DNA of 64,000 nucleotides from Deltaproteobacteria bacterium (GTDB taxonomy: Bacteria > Desulfobacterota > DSM-4660 > Desulfatiglandales > HGW-15). Location: NCBI GenBank assembly GCA_019310525.1, contig JAFDEE010000001.1, positions 1 to 64,000 on the forward strand. The letters are read 5' to 3'. Positions 42,657 through 51,739 of this stretch are shown one piece after another; position 1 is the first letter of the stretch; the number at the start of each line of letters is the position of its first letter. The notes under the pieces were generated by a model. The model saw only the letters and a list, made by a program, of their open reading frames with translations. It was not told the DNA's origin and ran no database searches. Made by a program: the position numbers and the translations under genes.

Positions 42657-44606
42657 ATGGCAGAAAAGCGTCTGAAAGTAGACCGTATCGATCCAGAGAC
42701 CCTCTCGTCCCTGGACCAGTACACCCTGCCCCAGATCCTTTCCAGGCAGGCCGAGAGGTTCGGGAACGAGAAGACCGCTATCCGCCAGAAGGCTTACGGC
42801 ATCTGGCAGACCTTTGGATGGGAAGACTATTTCCTTTACACCCGCCGCGTGGCCCTTGGATTGCTCTCTCTGGGTATAAAGCGGGGGGAGATGGTGGGTT
42901 TGGTCCTGGAAAATGAACCGGAGTGGCTCTTTGCAGAGCTGGGTTCCCAAGCCTTGGGAGCGGTCACCATTCCCCTTTTCACATCTGCCGTGGCCGATGA
43001 ACTGGCCCGGGGGCTCCAGCGTGTGGAAGCGGCCTATGTCTTTGTTCAAGACCAGGAACAGGTGGACAAGCTCCTGGCTTGCAAAAAAGACCTGGAGCAC
43101 GTCCGTTGTCTCATCTACCTTGACCGGACGGGGATGCGAAATTACAGGGACAATCCCTGGCTCCTCAGCTTCGAACAACTTCTGGAGCTGGGGGAAGAGA
43201 TGGAAAAGGCGGAACCGGATCGCTTCAACAGGGAACTCTGGGAAGGGAAGCCGCAAGAAGTGGCCCTGATGCTGATGACCTCCGGCACCACCGGATTCCC
43301 CAAGCTCGTCATGCTCAGCCACCGGAATTTTACCGAGATGGCCAGGAAATGGCTGGAGACCGCGCCAATCGGCATCGGTGATAACTGGATTTCCATTACC
43401 CCCACGGCCTGGATCGTCGACCAAATGTGGGGGGTGGGAGTCACCCTTTGCGGCGGTCTTTGTATGAATTTCCCTGAAGATATAGAGACGGCGGTGGAAG
43501 ATTTCCGGGAAATCGGACCTACCGTAATGATCTCCTCTTCCCGGTTCTGGGAAGACCTCGCATCCAAAATCCGGGTCAAGATCAATGATGCCGGGTTCAT
43601 AAAGAAGGCCCTTTACCAGTGGACTCAGAAGATCGGCATGGCCGTCGTAGACCTCGAATCCACGGGCCAAAAAGTTCCTCTCTCCCTGCGAATTCGCCGG
43701 CGGATCACCAATCGGCTTGTCTCCCAACCTCTCCTCGACCGGATAGGATGCCTCCAGTTCCGGGCGGCTTATACCGGCGGCCACCCCATCAGTCCGGATG
43801 TCATCCGTTTTTTCAGGGCCAACGGCCTCAACCTCAAGCAGTGTTACGGTCTCACGGAAGCGACCGGTATCTTTCAGGTCCAACCGGACAACGAGGTTAA
43901 ACCGGAGACGGTCGGGAAGCCCCTGCCACGAACCGAGGTGATCATCACCGAGGATCAAGAGGTCCTGGTGAAGAGCGCTTCCATCTTTGTAGGTTATTAT
44001 CAGGACCCTGAGGCCACGGCCGAGGCCTTGCGGGACGGATGGTTCTACACCGGTGATGCCGGGTACTTCGACGAAGACGGGCATCTCCTGATAATCGGAC
44101 GAAAGGCGGACATCATGCGGACCCGGGAAGGAGAGGCCTTTTCTCCGGATTTCATAGAGACCCGTCTCAAGTTCAGCCCATACATCAAGGAAGCCGTCAT
44201 TTGGGGCGAGGGTCAGCCATATATCTCAGCCTTTATCAACATCGATTTCGGCAACGTAGGCAACTGGGCCGAAGAGCGGCAAATCCCTTACACGACCTAT
44301 ACCGACCTCTCCCAGCAACCGGCGGTGGAGGATCTCATCAGGGGAGAGGTCGCCGAAGTCAACAAGCAACTCCCGAAGCCCATGCAACTAATAAAGATCA
44401 TCTTGCTGTACAAACTGCTGGATGCCGACGACGAAGAATTGACCCGGACCGGGAAGGTCCGGAGACGGTTTGTCTTTGAACAGTACAAGGAATTGATCGA
44501 CGCTATATATGCTGACAAAACCGAATTGCCGGTTAAGGGAAAGGTCCTATACCGGGACGGCCACGTGGGAACCATTGAAACCACGGTCCGGATCCTCACG
44601 GTTTAA
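42657..44606 (+). CDS. Long-chain-type acyl-CoA synthetase inside the ABC transporter operon
   Basis: A 649-aa AMP-forming synthetase, longer than the one at 37133 and closest in layout to the FadD15/ACSBG long-chain group. MTSGTTGFPKLVMLSHRN is the phosphate loop (from about residue 205), YGLTEATG the adenine contact, and DGWFYTGDAGYFDEDGH precedes the hinge; the C-terminus has TRTGKVRRRF. It sits between livG and livH with 20-31 bp gaps, as if trapping the imported acid as its CoA ester. Aromatic versus fatty acid cannot be decided. Confidence 0.9.
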   Translation: MAEKRLKVDRIDPETLSSLDQYTLPQILSRQAERFGNEKTAIRQKAYGIWQTFGWEDYFLYTRRVALGLLSLGIKRGEMVGLVLENEPEWLFAELGSQALGAVTIPLFTSAVADELARGLQRVEAAYVFVQDQEQVDKLLACKKDLEHVRCLIYLDRTGMRNYRDNPWLLSFEQLLELGEEMEKAEPDRFNRELWEGKPQEVALMLMTSGTTGFPKLVMLSHRNFTEMARKWLETAPIGIGDNWISITPTAWIVDQMWGVGVTLCGGLCMNFPEDIETAVEDFREIGPTVMISSSRFWEDLASKIRVKINDAGFIKKALYQWTQKIGMAVVDLESTGQKVPLSLRIRRRITNRLVSQPLLDRIGCLQFRAAYTGGHPISPDVIRFFRANGLNLKQCYGLTEATGIFQVQPDNEVKPETVGKPLPRTEVIITEDQEVLVKSASIFVGYYQDPEATAEALRDGWFYTGDAGYFDEDGHLLIIGRKADIMRTREGEAFSPDFIETRLKFSPYIKEAVIWGEGQPYISAFINIDFGNVGNWAEERQIPYTTYTDLSQQPAVEDLIRGEVAEVNKQLPKPMQLIKIILLYKLLDADDEELTRTGKVRRRFVFEQYKELIDAIYADKTELPVKGKVLYRDGHVGTIETTVRILTV

Positions 44607-44637
44607 CACTCATTGGTCCGAGGAGGCGTAAACTGCC

Positions 44638-45516
44638 ATGGATTTTTTCTTTCAACTCCTGGTCAACGGTCTCTCCCTTGGGTTCTTGTATGCCCTCTCC
44701 GCCCTTGGGTTCGTGATGATATTCAAATCAAGCAGTGTCTTGAACCTGGCCCATGGAGAACTGCTGGCTATTGGGGCCTTTCTTTTCCTGGTCCTTGCCG
44801 CCTGGCTGAAGCTCCCTCTGATTTTGGCCTTTTTCTTGACCCTTGTGGGTGTCTTCTTCCTCGGTTTTGTGGTGGAACGGTTGTTCCTGCGACCCCTGAT
44901 CGGTGAAAATCTGATCGAAGTAATCATGATGACCCTCGGGATAGGTATCATGTTTCGGGGACTCCTCCTCTTCATCTTCGGGGGGGATATCCACGATTAT
45001 CCAGATTTTCTGCCCGAGGGGCTTTCCATCGAATGGGGCGTCATTAAAATTCCATCCGTATATGTGGCCACTTTCATTATCGGAATCCTTTTCCTGATCA
45101 TCTTCGGCCTTTTCTTCAAGTATTCCTCTCAGGGCATTTACATGAGGTCCGTCGCGGACAATCAGCCGGCGGCCCTGTCCCTGGGTGTACACGTGCGCCG
45201 GGTCTTCGCCCTTTCCTGGGCCATCGCCTTCATCGTAGCGGCCATGAGCGGGATCGTGCTCGGAATCCTGAACGGCATCAACGTGCACGAACTCAGCGCG
45301 ATCGGACTAAAGGTCTTTCCGGTGGTCATTCTCGGCGGACTGGACAGCATAGGCGGTGCTATCCTGGGCGGCGTTATCATAGGCCTGATCGAAACTTTTA
45401 CCGGAGGGTACATTTCAACCTCTCTCCGCGAAGTGGTTCCTTATATCGTTCTGGTCATCATTCTCATGGTCAAGCCTTACGGCCTATTCGGCCTTGTGGA
45501 AATCGAGCGGGTATAA
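44638..45516 (+). CDS. ABC transporter permease (LivH-type)
   Basis: A 292-aa integral membrane protein with about eight hydrophobic segments, and the family's GLDSIGGAILGG and GLIETFTGGY regions near the C-terminus. It pairs with the LivM-type permease that begins 21 bp later. Confidence 0.9.
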   Translation: MDFFFQLLVNGLSLGFLYALSALGFVMIFKSSSVLNLAHGELLAIGAFLFLVLAAWLKLPLILAFFLTLVGVFFLGFVVERLFLRPLIGENLIEVIMMTLGIGIMFRGLLLFIFGGDIHDYPDFLPEGLSIEWGVIKIPSVYVATFIIGILFLIIFGLFFKYSSQGIYMRSVADNQPAALSLGVHVRRVFALSWAIAFIVAAMSGIVLGILNGINVHELSAIGLKVFPVVILGGLDSIGGAILGGVIIGLIETFTGGYISTSLREVVPYIVLVIILMVKPYGLFGLVEIERV

Positions 45517-45537
45517 TTCTTTCATAGGAAGGTCGGC

Positions 45538-46608
45538 ATGCGGAAACTCCGATTTCATCCCTGTGGAAACTTCAAGGAATCCTATCTCCAGGAACTCACC
45601 ATCTTTGAGACCGACTTCGGGAGATTATGGATGTTGGTGGGGCTCGTGCTCCTCTTTTGTGTCATCCCGTTCGTGTGCAGTCCCTATTTGATTTACGTGT
45701 TGAATACGATCGGGATCTATTCCATAGCCGCCATCGGTCTCAATCTGCTGATCGGTTATACCGGCCAGATCTCCCTGGGACACGGGGCCTTTTTCGGCGT
45801 CGGAGCTTACTCGGCGGCCATACTGGCCAACAAGGCAGGGTTCCCTTTTATCCTGGCTCTTCCCGCTGCAAGCCTTATCACGGCAGGGGTGGGATTGGTA
45901 TTCGGACTGCCGTCTTCCAGGCTGAAGCACCTTTACCTCCTGATTGCCACCTTGGCAGGACAGTTCATCCTGGAATATGTTTTCGTTCACTGGGAGAGCA
46001 TGACCGGAGGCGCAATGGGTATCGTGGTTTTCAATGTGGGACTTTTCGGGTTCGACCTGGGAACGGACAGACGCTTCTATTTCGTCGTTTTCGCCCTTTT
46101 TACATTCATGACCTGGGTGGCCGTCAACCTGATCCGCACCCGTTACGGCCGGGCCTTTATCGCCATCCGGGACAACGATCGTGCCGCCGAGGGTATGGGT
46201 ATTCCTGTATTTGGTTACAAGTTGCTCTCCTTTGCAATCAGTTCCTTTTACGCCGGTCTGGCCGGTGCCCTTTTCGCCTATTACATGATGAGTATCACGC
46301 CGGAACCTTTTAACCTTTGGTTGTCCATCGAATTCATCGCAATGATCATTATCGGGGGCCTTGGAAGCATACCCGGATCCGTCTTCGGAGCGGTATTCAT
46401 AGTCACCCTCAACGAGGTGCTGAGTCATTTGACGGAATATTTGATGAACGTGGGGGTCTCAGCCGGCGCTGCCATCACCATCGCGCCCTTGCGGGAATTT
46501 GTATTCGGCCTGGTGATCATTCTTTTCATCATTTTCGAGCCAAAGGGTATCGCCGAAGTATGGCGGATCGTTCGATCCAGTTTCAGACTATGGCCTTTCT
46601 CATATTGA
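45538..46608 (+). CDS. ABC transporter permease (LivM-type)
   Basis: A 356-aa permease with about nine transmembrane segments. GYTGQISLGHGAFFGVGAY is the typical LivM N-terminal block, and the EAA-like loop GRAFIAIRDNDRAAEGMGI and GGLGSIPGSVFG follow. It has a 40-residue hydrophilic N-terminal extension before the first helix. After the stop, 46643-46662 forms a weak 6-bp hairpin that may partly separate the livF gene. Confidence 0.9.
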   Translation: MRKLRFHPCGNFKESYLQELTIFETDFGRLWMLVGLVLLFCVIPFVCSPYLIYVLNTIGIYSIAAIGLNLLIGYTGQISLGHGAFFGVGAYSAAILANKAGFPFILALPAASLITAGVGLVFGLPSSRLKHLYLLIATLAGQFILEYVFVHWESMTGGAMGIVVFNVGLFGFDLGTDRRFYFVVFALFTFMTWVAVNLIRTRYGRAFIAIRDNDRAAEGMGIPVFGYKLLSFAISSFYAGLAGALFAYYMMSITPEPFNLWLSIEFIAMIIIGGLGSIPGSVFGAVFIVTLNEVLSHLTEYLMNVGVSAGAAITIAPLREFVFGLVIILFIIFEPKGIAEVWRIVRSSFRLWPFSY

Positions 46609-46788
46609 GAATCCTCTTGGGAAACGGAGGCAATTCGACTCCTTGCCTGTTTTTTAAGGCAAAATTTTGTGGGTTTTGAGGCCTGGATACCGGAGCACCT
46701 TAATATTTTTTATGAGACATAACAGCATCGCTGCAACGCAGTAAGGCTTTCCGGTCAAAACGATGCAGCCGGCGGGAGCGATCAATAC

Positions 46789-47592
46789 ATGGAAAAAGAT
46801 GTAAGACTACTGCTGAACAATATCAGCGTGGTGTATTCGGATGTCATCCAAGTACTGAAGGGGGTTTCCCTGACTGTACGCAAGGGGCAGATCGTCTCCT
46901 TACTCGGGAGCAATGGGGCGGGGAAGACGACCACCCTGAAGGCCGTTTCCGGACTTCTCAAGCCGGAAAACGGGAAGGTGACGGAAGGAGTTATTTACTA
47001 CGACGGAAAGCCGATCCAGAATTCTTCTCCGGAGAAAATCACCAGGAAAGGGATCATCCAGGTGCTGGAAGGCCGTCAGGAGTTCAAGTACCTGACGATC
47101 GAAGAGAACCTGAGGGTAGGAACGGCGACCCGCTGGGGAAAACCTTACCAGAAGGATCTTGAACTCGTTTACCATTACTTTCCCGCGCTGGTGGCCCGCA
47201 AGAAAGGTCTTGCAGGATATTGCAGCGGCGGAGAACTGCAGATGCTCGTGATCGGGAGGGCCCTCATGGCCCATCCGAAACTCCTGCTCCTGGATGAACC
47301 GTCCCTGGGGCTTGCTCCGTTGCTGGTTAAAGAGATTTTCCAGATCATCAAGCGAATCAACAAGGAGCAGGGCACGACCTTGCTGGTCGTGGAACAGAAC
47401 GCCAACATGGCGCTTCAGATCGCCCACTACGGCTACGTCATGGAAAACGGCAAGATCGTTTTGGAGAGCACGGCCTCCGAACTCAGGGAAAACCCGGACG
47501 TCAAAGAGTTTTACCTCGGAACGGCCTCTACCGGGACTTTGAAGTCATACCGGGACGTAAAGGCTTACAAGCGCAGGAAGCGGTGGTTGTAA
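46789..47592 (+). CDS. ABC transporter ATP-binding protein (LivF-type)
   Basis: A 267-aa ATPase with Walker A GSNGAGKTT (about residues 43-51), signature CSGGELQML and Walker B LLLLDEPSLGLAP, the LivF pattern. It is separated from the permeases by 180 bp, unlike the tight upstream genes, but is followed directly by the terminator at 47631. It has a basic C-terminal extension (SYRDVKAYKRRKRWL), longer than usual. Confidence 0.92.
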   Translation: MEKDVRLLLNNISVVYSDVIQVLKGVSLTVRKGQIVSLLGSNGAGKTTTLKAVSGLLKPENGKVTEGVIYYDGKPIQNSSPEKITRKGIIQVLEGRQEFKYLTIEENLRVGTATRWGKPYQKDLELVYHYFPALVARKKGLAGYCSGGELQMLVIGRALMAHPKLLLLDEPSLGLAPLLVKEIFQIIKRINKEQGTTLLVVEQNANMALQIAHYGYVMENGKIVLESTASELRENPDVKEFYLGTASTGTLKSYRDVKAYKRRKRWL

Positions 47593-47630
47593 GTCAAGGG
47601 TTTTCGGCCCTGGATTTGCGAATCTCGATT

Positions 47631-47666
47631 AAAACGCCCGGGCAGGTGAACCTGTCCGGGCGTTTT
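47631..47666. terminator. Bidirectional intrinsic terminator
   Basis: AAAACGCCCGGGCAGGT, a GAA loop, then CCTGTCCGGGCGTTTT: a 13-bp GC-rich stem bounded by an A-run and a T-run. It separates livF (plus strand) from the convergent DUF35 gene and can serve both. Confidence 0.9.
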
Positions 47667-47708
47667 GATGTTCGTGAGGGCTACCGGATCTGCCCCCGGT
47701 TCTGAAAA

Positions 47709-48203
47709 TTATTTTTTCTTTACGGGTTCAAATCCAAAGTAAACCCGCTCCTTCATGATGGACTCCTTGCCCTTGTCGATGGGATGGGGAGCCACATCGA
47801 AGACATAGAGCTGAACCTCGTCCCCTTCCTTCACCTCGCCTACGCCGCAATTGTAAAGGAGGCTGAAATAGTGCCGCACAGGGCTGTCCTCCGGGAATTC
47901 GATCCAGGCCCCTATCATGGGAGGGGTGTACTGAATGGGCACTCCTCCCCACTTTTCCACGAGGGTGACGACCTTGCCCCTTGTCGGCAGGTCGATATAC
48001 TCCAGATCCTCCGAGTAACACTCGGGGCAAATCACTCGAGGCGGGAAAGAGACCTTTCCACATCCTTTACATTTCGTCGTGGTAAATCTCCCTTCTCTCA
48101 GGTTGTCGTAAAATGGGTAGATCCTGTTGAACTCCTTGCACTCAATGGGATACAGGTCCAGAGTAGGAGAATATTTTCCTTCCAAGAACGGTATTCCCTT
48201 CAT
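47709..48203 (-). CDS. DUF35 OB-fold/zinc-ribbon protein (thiolase partner)
   Basis: A 164-aa protein: a four-cysteine zinc ribbon (CKGCGK and CPECYS, from about residue 45) and an OB-fold that would bind acyl-CoA. Such proteins pair with thiolases or hydratases and activate them. The ATG at 48203 has AAGGAGAAGG upstream, against a longer frame. It starts 16 bp after the thiolase stop, so the two form one transcription unit and probably one complex, as in BbsA-BbsB type thiolases. Confidence 0.9.
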   Translation of the reverse strand: MKGIPFLEGKYSPTLDLYPIECKEFNRIYPFYDNLREGRFTTTKCKGCGKVSFPPRVICPECYSEDLEYIDLPTRGKVVTLVEKWGGVPIQYTPPMIGAWIEFPEDSPVRHYFSLLYNCGVGEVKEGDEVQLYVFDVAPHPIDKGKESIMKERVYFGFEPVKKK

Positions 48204-48219
48204 TTGCCTTCTCCTTCCG

Positions 48220-49404
48220 CTACCTCGGCTCAAGGCCGTAGGTCACGATGGTATGTTCCACGTTGCCGCCGCTCAGGTTGTGGGTCAATCCGAATGTAGC
48301 TCCTTGCACCTGGTTGATGGCTCTGCCCTGGAGTTGTTTCATGATTTCGATCCCCATCCGGACGCCGGTGGCCCCGAAGGGATGTCCGCTGGAAATCAAC
48401 CCGCCATCCGTGTTGATCGGGATTTTTCCTCCGATTGTGATCTCTCCCGATTCACAAAAGGGTCCCCCTTCTCCCTTTTCACAGAAGCCCAACTCCTCGA
48501 CCTCGATAATCTCCGAGATACTGAAACAATCATGGGTCTGGGCCACATCGATATCCTTCGGTTTGAGGCCGGACCTCTCATAGGCCTTCCGGGCGGCCAG
48601 TCTCAGGTGAGGCCAATCCCCGAGGTGCTCCCCCGGCCAGTTCCCGCCGACGCTGTGAAGGGAAACCTGCGCCCCGCCCCGGAGGTAGACCAGGGGCCGA
48701 TCCGTAAGATCCTTGGCCCTTTCTTCCCTGGCGACCACTATGGCCGCGGCCCCGTCTGAGAAGGGACAGCAATCGAAGAGCCCGAGAGGATCGGCGATTA
48801 CGGGGGCTTCCTGGATATCCTGGAGGGTGAGTTCCTTCTGGAAATGGCCCTTGGGATTGTTCAGTCCATGCTTGTAATTCGTGATCGATACGGACGCGAG
48901 CTGTTCCTTGGTCGTACCATAGGCCTTCATGTGCTCCTTGGCCTGGACGGCGAACCAAACCGGTGGAGGACCGATCCCGTTGGGTCCGTCCCAGTCGTGG
49001 TCCACGGCGGCCATTTCATCGTACTGGATCTGCCATCGCTCGGGTGTATAGAGTTTCTCGCTCCCAAGCACCATGACGACCTCGGCCATACCGCTCTCAA
49101 CGAGTCCCTGAGCGAGAAGGATTCCCGTGCTTCCACCGGCGCAAAGAACGTCCACCCGGGTGCAGATGGATGTGGGTTTCAAACCGATTCTTTCCGCTAC
49201 AACAGGGGCGGTGTTGACCTGGGTGGAGCGCCTTCCCACGAAAGTGGAGGCGAAAATCAGGCCGTCGATATGGGACGGCTTGAGGCCGGGGAGATCGTCC
49301 AGGCAGGCCTTGGCCGCTTCCTGTACCAGATCCACGTAACTGGCCTCCCTGACGCCCCACTTGCATTGACCTCCTGCAATGACGCAGGCATTATAATTTC
49401 CCAT
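48220..49404 (-). CDS. Thiolase (SCP-x/lipid-transfer type)
   Basis: A 394-aa thiolase from the ATG at 49404 (GAGGAGG upstream). The active cysteine is C88 in LCAGGSTG; a HDCF motif in the middle and GHPFGATGVRMG near the end complete the thiolase set. Archaeal and anaerobic members need a DUF35 partner, which is encoded just downstream. It may carry out the last thiolytic step of side-chain or ring degradation of the acid imported by the neighbouring transporter. The longer frame starting at 49470 is not favoured. Confidence 0.9.
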   Translation of the reverse strand: MGNYNACVIAGGQCKWGVREASYVDLVQEAAKACLDDLPGLKPSHIDGLIFASTFVGRRSTQVNTAPVVAERIGLKPTSICTRVDVLCAGGSTGILLAQGLVESGMAEVVMVLGSEKLYTPERWQIQYDEMAAVDHDWDGPNGIGPPPVWFAVQAKEHMKAYGTTKEQLASVSITNYKHGLNNPKGHFQKELTLQDIQEAPVIADPLGLFDCCPFSDGAAAIVVAREERAKDLTDRPLVYLRGGAQVSLHSVGGNWPGEHLGDWPHLRLAARKAYERSGLKPKDIDVAQTHDCFSISEIIEVEELGFCEKGEGGPFCESGEITIGGKIPINTDGGLISSGHPFGATGVRMGIEIMKQLQGRAINQVQGATFGLTHNLSGGNVEHTIVTYGLEPR

Positions 49405-49515
49405 TTCCTTGACCTCCTCTATCGATGCTGGATCCAATCCGTGCGGATCCAGTCTGAAAAACAGCTTCATTCATACCGGATCACCTTCGACTCATGGTGT
49501 CGGGGTCGTTTTTTG

Positions 49516-49667
49516 AACCCAAACTATGCGTTAAAAATGAAATTGATCTTTATTGCAATATGTTAAAGCATTCTGACAGCACCCGATGGGTGAAGGGTAA
49601 AAGGATGTTCCCTCCGGTACTTCCCGCCAAACAGCCAGCGGGCAAGCGTTCACGCATAACTTGGGTT
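49516..49667. repeat. Family-2 MITE-like repeat, short copy
   Basis: 152 bp with inverted ends AACCCAAACTATGCGT and ACGCATAACTTGGGTT. It is the reverse complement of the right third of the copy at 10622-10951 (shared: ATCTTTATTGCAATATG, TTAAAGCAT, GCACCCGAT, AAGGGTAAAAGGAT, CGGGCAAGCG) fused to the other end, so it is an internally deleted version. Confidence 0.75.
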
Positions 49668-49677
49668 GAAACCCCGC

Positions 49678-49713
49678 CCAAATATGCCGGGGCAAAAACC
49701 CCGGCATATTTGG
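49678..49713. terminator. Perfect 15-bp hairpin
   Basis: CCAAATATGCCGGGG, loop CAAAAA, CCCCGGCATATTTGG. No T-run follows. It lies just beyond the short family-2 repeat and could be a structural or terminator element. Confidence 0.5.
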
Positions 49714-50062
49714 ATAGACCCGGTCTATGTTCCTCGATTGAGGGCGTTTTTTTACCAGTCTTCCCTGAAGGTGTCAACGCTTTTTTGCTGCGAAAGATCC
49801 GGTAAAGTCATGAAAGACCTGCCGGCAGCTCTTCCCGCCTATCATTTCTCCTCGTATCTAAGACGGCATTCTGATGTACATGACGTATTGACGAACGTTC
49901 CAGGATTTACTATCTTCCATTGGGCCGAATGACCAATTTCGACCCAAGAGTTTAAAACGCATCCATGCGAAAAAGTTTGAAAAAATTGCTTGGAGATAAC
50001 TTTCCCCTCAGGCAAGGGGCTTTCGACGGAACCTTTACTCTCAATCCATAGGCAAAGACATA

Positions 50063-51736
50063 ATGGAAATACTTTTCAAGGCCTTGGGAGGTCTCGGCCT
50101 CTTCCTTTTCGGGATGAAAATCATGTCCGAGGGGCTTCAGAAGGTGGCCGGGACGAGGATGAGAAAGATCCTCAACATGGTCTCCAACAACCGTTTGGTC
50201 GGGTGTGCCGTTGGGACCCTGGTAACCAGCGTTATTCAGAGTTCCAGCGCCACGACGGTCATGTTGGTAGGTTTTGTAGATGCGGGATTGATGTCTTTGA
50301 CCCAGGCCATCGGGGTCATCCTCGGAGCCAATATCGGTACCACCGTGACGGCTCAGCTCATTGCTTTCAAGATTCAGGACTACGCCCTTCCCGCCATCGC
50401 CCTGGGTGTTTTCCTGAAATTCTTCATCGGCCGTCGCAAGTGGGTATATGTCGGTGATGTGTTCCTGGGATTCGGTTTGGTCTTTTACGGGTTGGCCACC
50501 ATGAAGGCCGGTTTTTCGCCCCTCAAACACGACCCCTCCTTCGTGGCCTTTTTCACGCGCTTCAGCGCCGATAACCTTCCGAGCCTTCTCCTTTGTATCC
50601 TGGCAGGGACCGGGCTGACCATGTTCCTGCAAAGTTCAAGTGCCACCGTGGGAATCACAATGGCGCTGGCATCCCAGGGACTTCTCACCTATGAGGCGAG
50701 TGTCGCCCTGATCCTGGGAGACAATATCGGAACCACGATCACCGCAGAATTGGCGAGCATAGGCGGGAACCTGAACGCCCATCGGACAGCCAGGGCCCAT
50801 ACCCTGTTCAACGTCATAGGAGTGATCAACATCATTATAGTCTTCCCTTTGTTCATCAAGCTGGTGACCTGGAGCACTTCCACCTTTCTACACCTGGGGC
50901 CGCCGGACCTTCTGGTGGGAGGGGAAAAACCCAATATCGCCCGATACATCGCCAATGCCCATACGGCTTTTAACGTGATCAACGCCTCGTTTTTCCTCCT
51001 TTTTCTCCCTTATCTCATCAAGGTGGCGACCTGGTTGACACCAGCGGGGGACAAAGAAAAAGACCTTGAGGAAATCCATCACGTCCGACACCTGGACTCC
51101 AGGTTCATCGATACTCCTTCCGTCGCCTTAGGCCAGGCCAAGGCGGAAATCCTCCGCATGGGCGAAGCCGTCCAGGTAATGTATTCCGAGGTGGTCTACT
51201 CCTTGGAAGAACGGAGGGTCAAGGAGTTAATCAAGTGGCGCAAAAGGGAGGACGCCCTGGACATCCTCCAGAAGGAGATCACCCATTTCCTCGTCCAGGT
51301 GGCCCAGAAGCCCATCAGCCCCGAGGAGTCAAAGGAGGTCGCATCCCTTTTGCGGATGACGAACAACCTCGAGAGGATCGGGGATGCCATCGAGAACATC
51401 GCGGAATTGATCGAAGAATTGATCGAACAAAATCTTCACCTATCCGAGGGGGGCCTCCAGGACTACAAGACCATTTCCCTCGAGGTCGGCAAATTCATCG
51501 ATCGCGTTATTAAGGCGATTGAGATGGAGGACAAGGGGATCATGGAGGACGCCCAGAGAATGGAAGAGACAATCAACCGCATGCGGGAGGAGATGCGGGG
51601 GAACTATTTGGTCCGAATGCAGAGCGGTGTTTGTACCGTGGACCCGGGGTTGATCCTGGTCGACATGCTCACTGCCTTTGAAAAAATGGGTGATTACTGT
51701 TACAACATCGCCCAGGCCATTGCAGGAGTCAGATAG
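50063..51736 (+). CDS. Na+/phosphate cotransporter with fused PhoU-like domain
   Basis: A 557-aa protein. The first 330 residues are a duplicated NptA/SLC34 membrane domain, with the twin QSSSATT (about residue 69) and QSSSATV (about 192) substrate motifs. Residues about 350-557 are a cytosolic helical PhoU-like domain. It imports phosphate or another anion with sodium. Its stop is followed by the cysteine-cluster gene 4 bp later. A weak ribosome binding site precedes the ATG. Confidence 0.9.
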   Translation: MEILFKALGGLGLFLFGMKIMSEGLQKVAGTRMRKILNMVSNNRLVGCAVGTLVTSVIQSSSATTVMLVGFVDAGLMSLTQAIGVILGANIGTTVTAQLIAFKIQDYALPAIALGVFLKFFIGRRKWVYVGDVFLGFGLVFYGLATMKAGFSPLKHDPSFVAFFTRFSADNLPSLLLCILAGTGLTMFLQSSSATVGITMALASQGLLTYEASVALILGDNIGTTITAELASIGGNLNAHRTARAHTLFNVIGVINIIIVFPLFIKLVTWSTSTFLHLGPPDLLVGGEKPNIARYIANAHTAFNVINASFFLLFLPYLIKVATWLTPAGDKEKDLEEIHHVRHLDSRFIDTPSVALGQAKAEILRMGEAVQVMYSEVVYSLEERRVKELIKWRKREDALDILQKEITHFLVQVAQKPISPEESKEVASLLRMTNNLERIGDAIENIAELIEELIEQNLHLSEGGLQDYKTISLEVGKFIDRVIKAIEMEDKGIMEDAQRMEETINRMREEMRGNYLVRMQSGVCTVDPGLILVDMLTAFEKMGDYCYNIAQAIAGVR

Positions 51737-51739
51737 GAT

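Larger units (their letters stand above)
49405..50062. other. Intergenic region with a repeat and a hairpin
   Basis: A 658-bp gap between divergent genes. It holds the short family-2 repeat (49516-49667) and a perfect hairpin (49678-49713). No gene is supported. Confidence 0.6.

Noticed and set aside
42639-44084. 481-aa minus-strand open frame
   Set aside because: Antisense to the long-chain acyl-CoA synthetase; no recognisable motifs.
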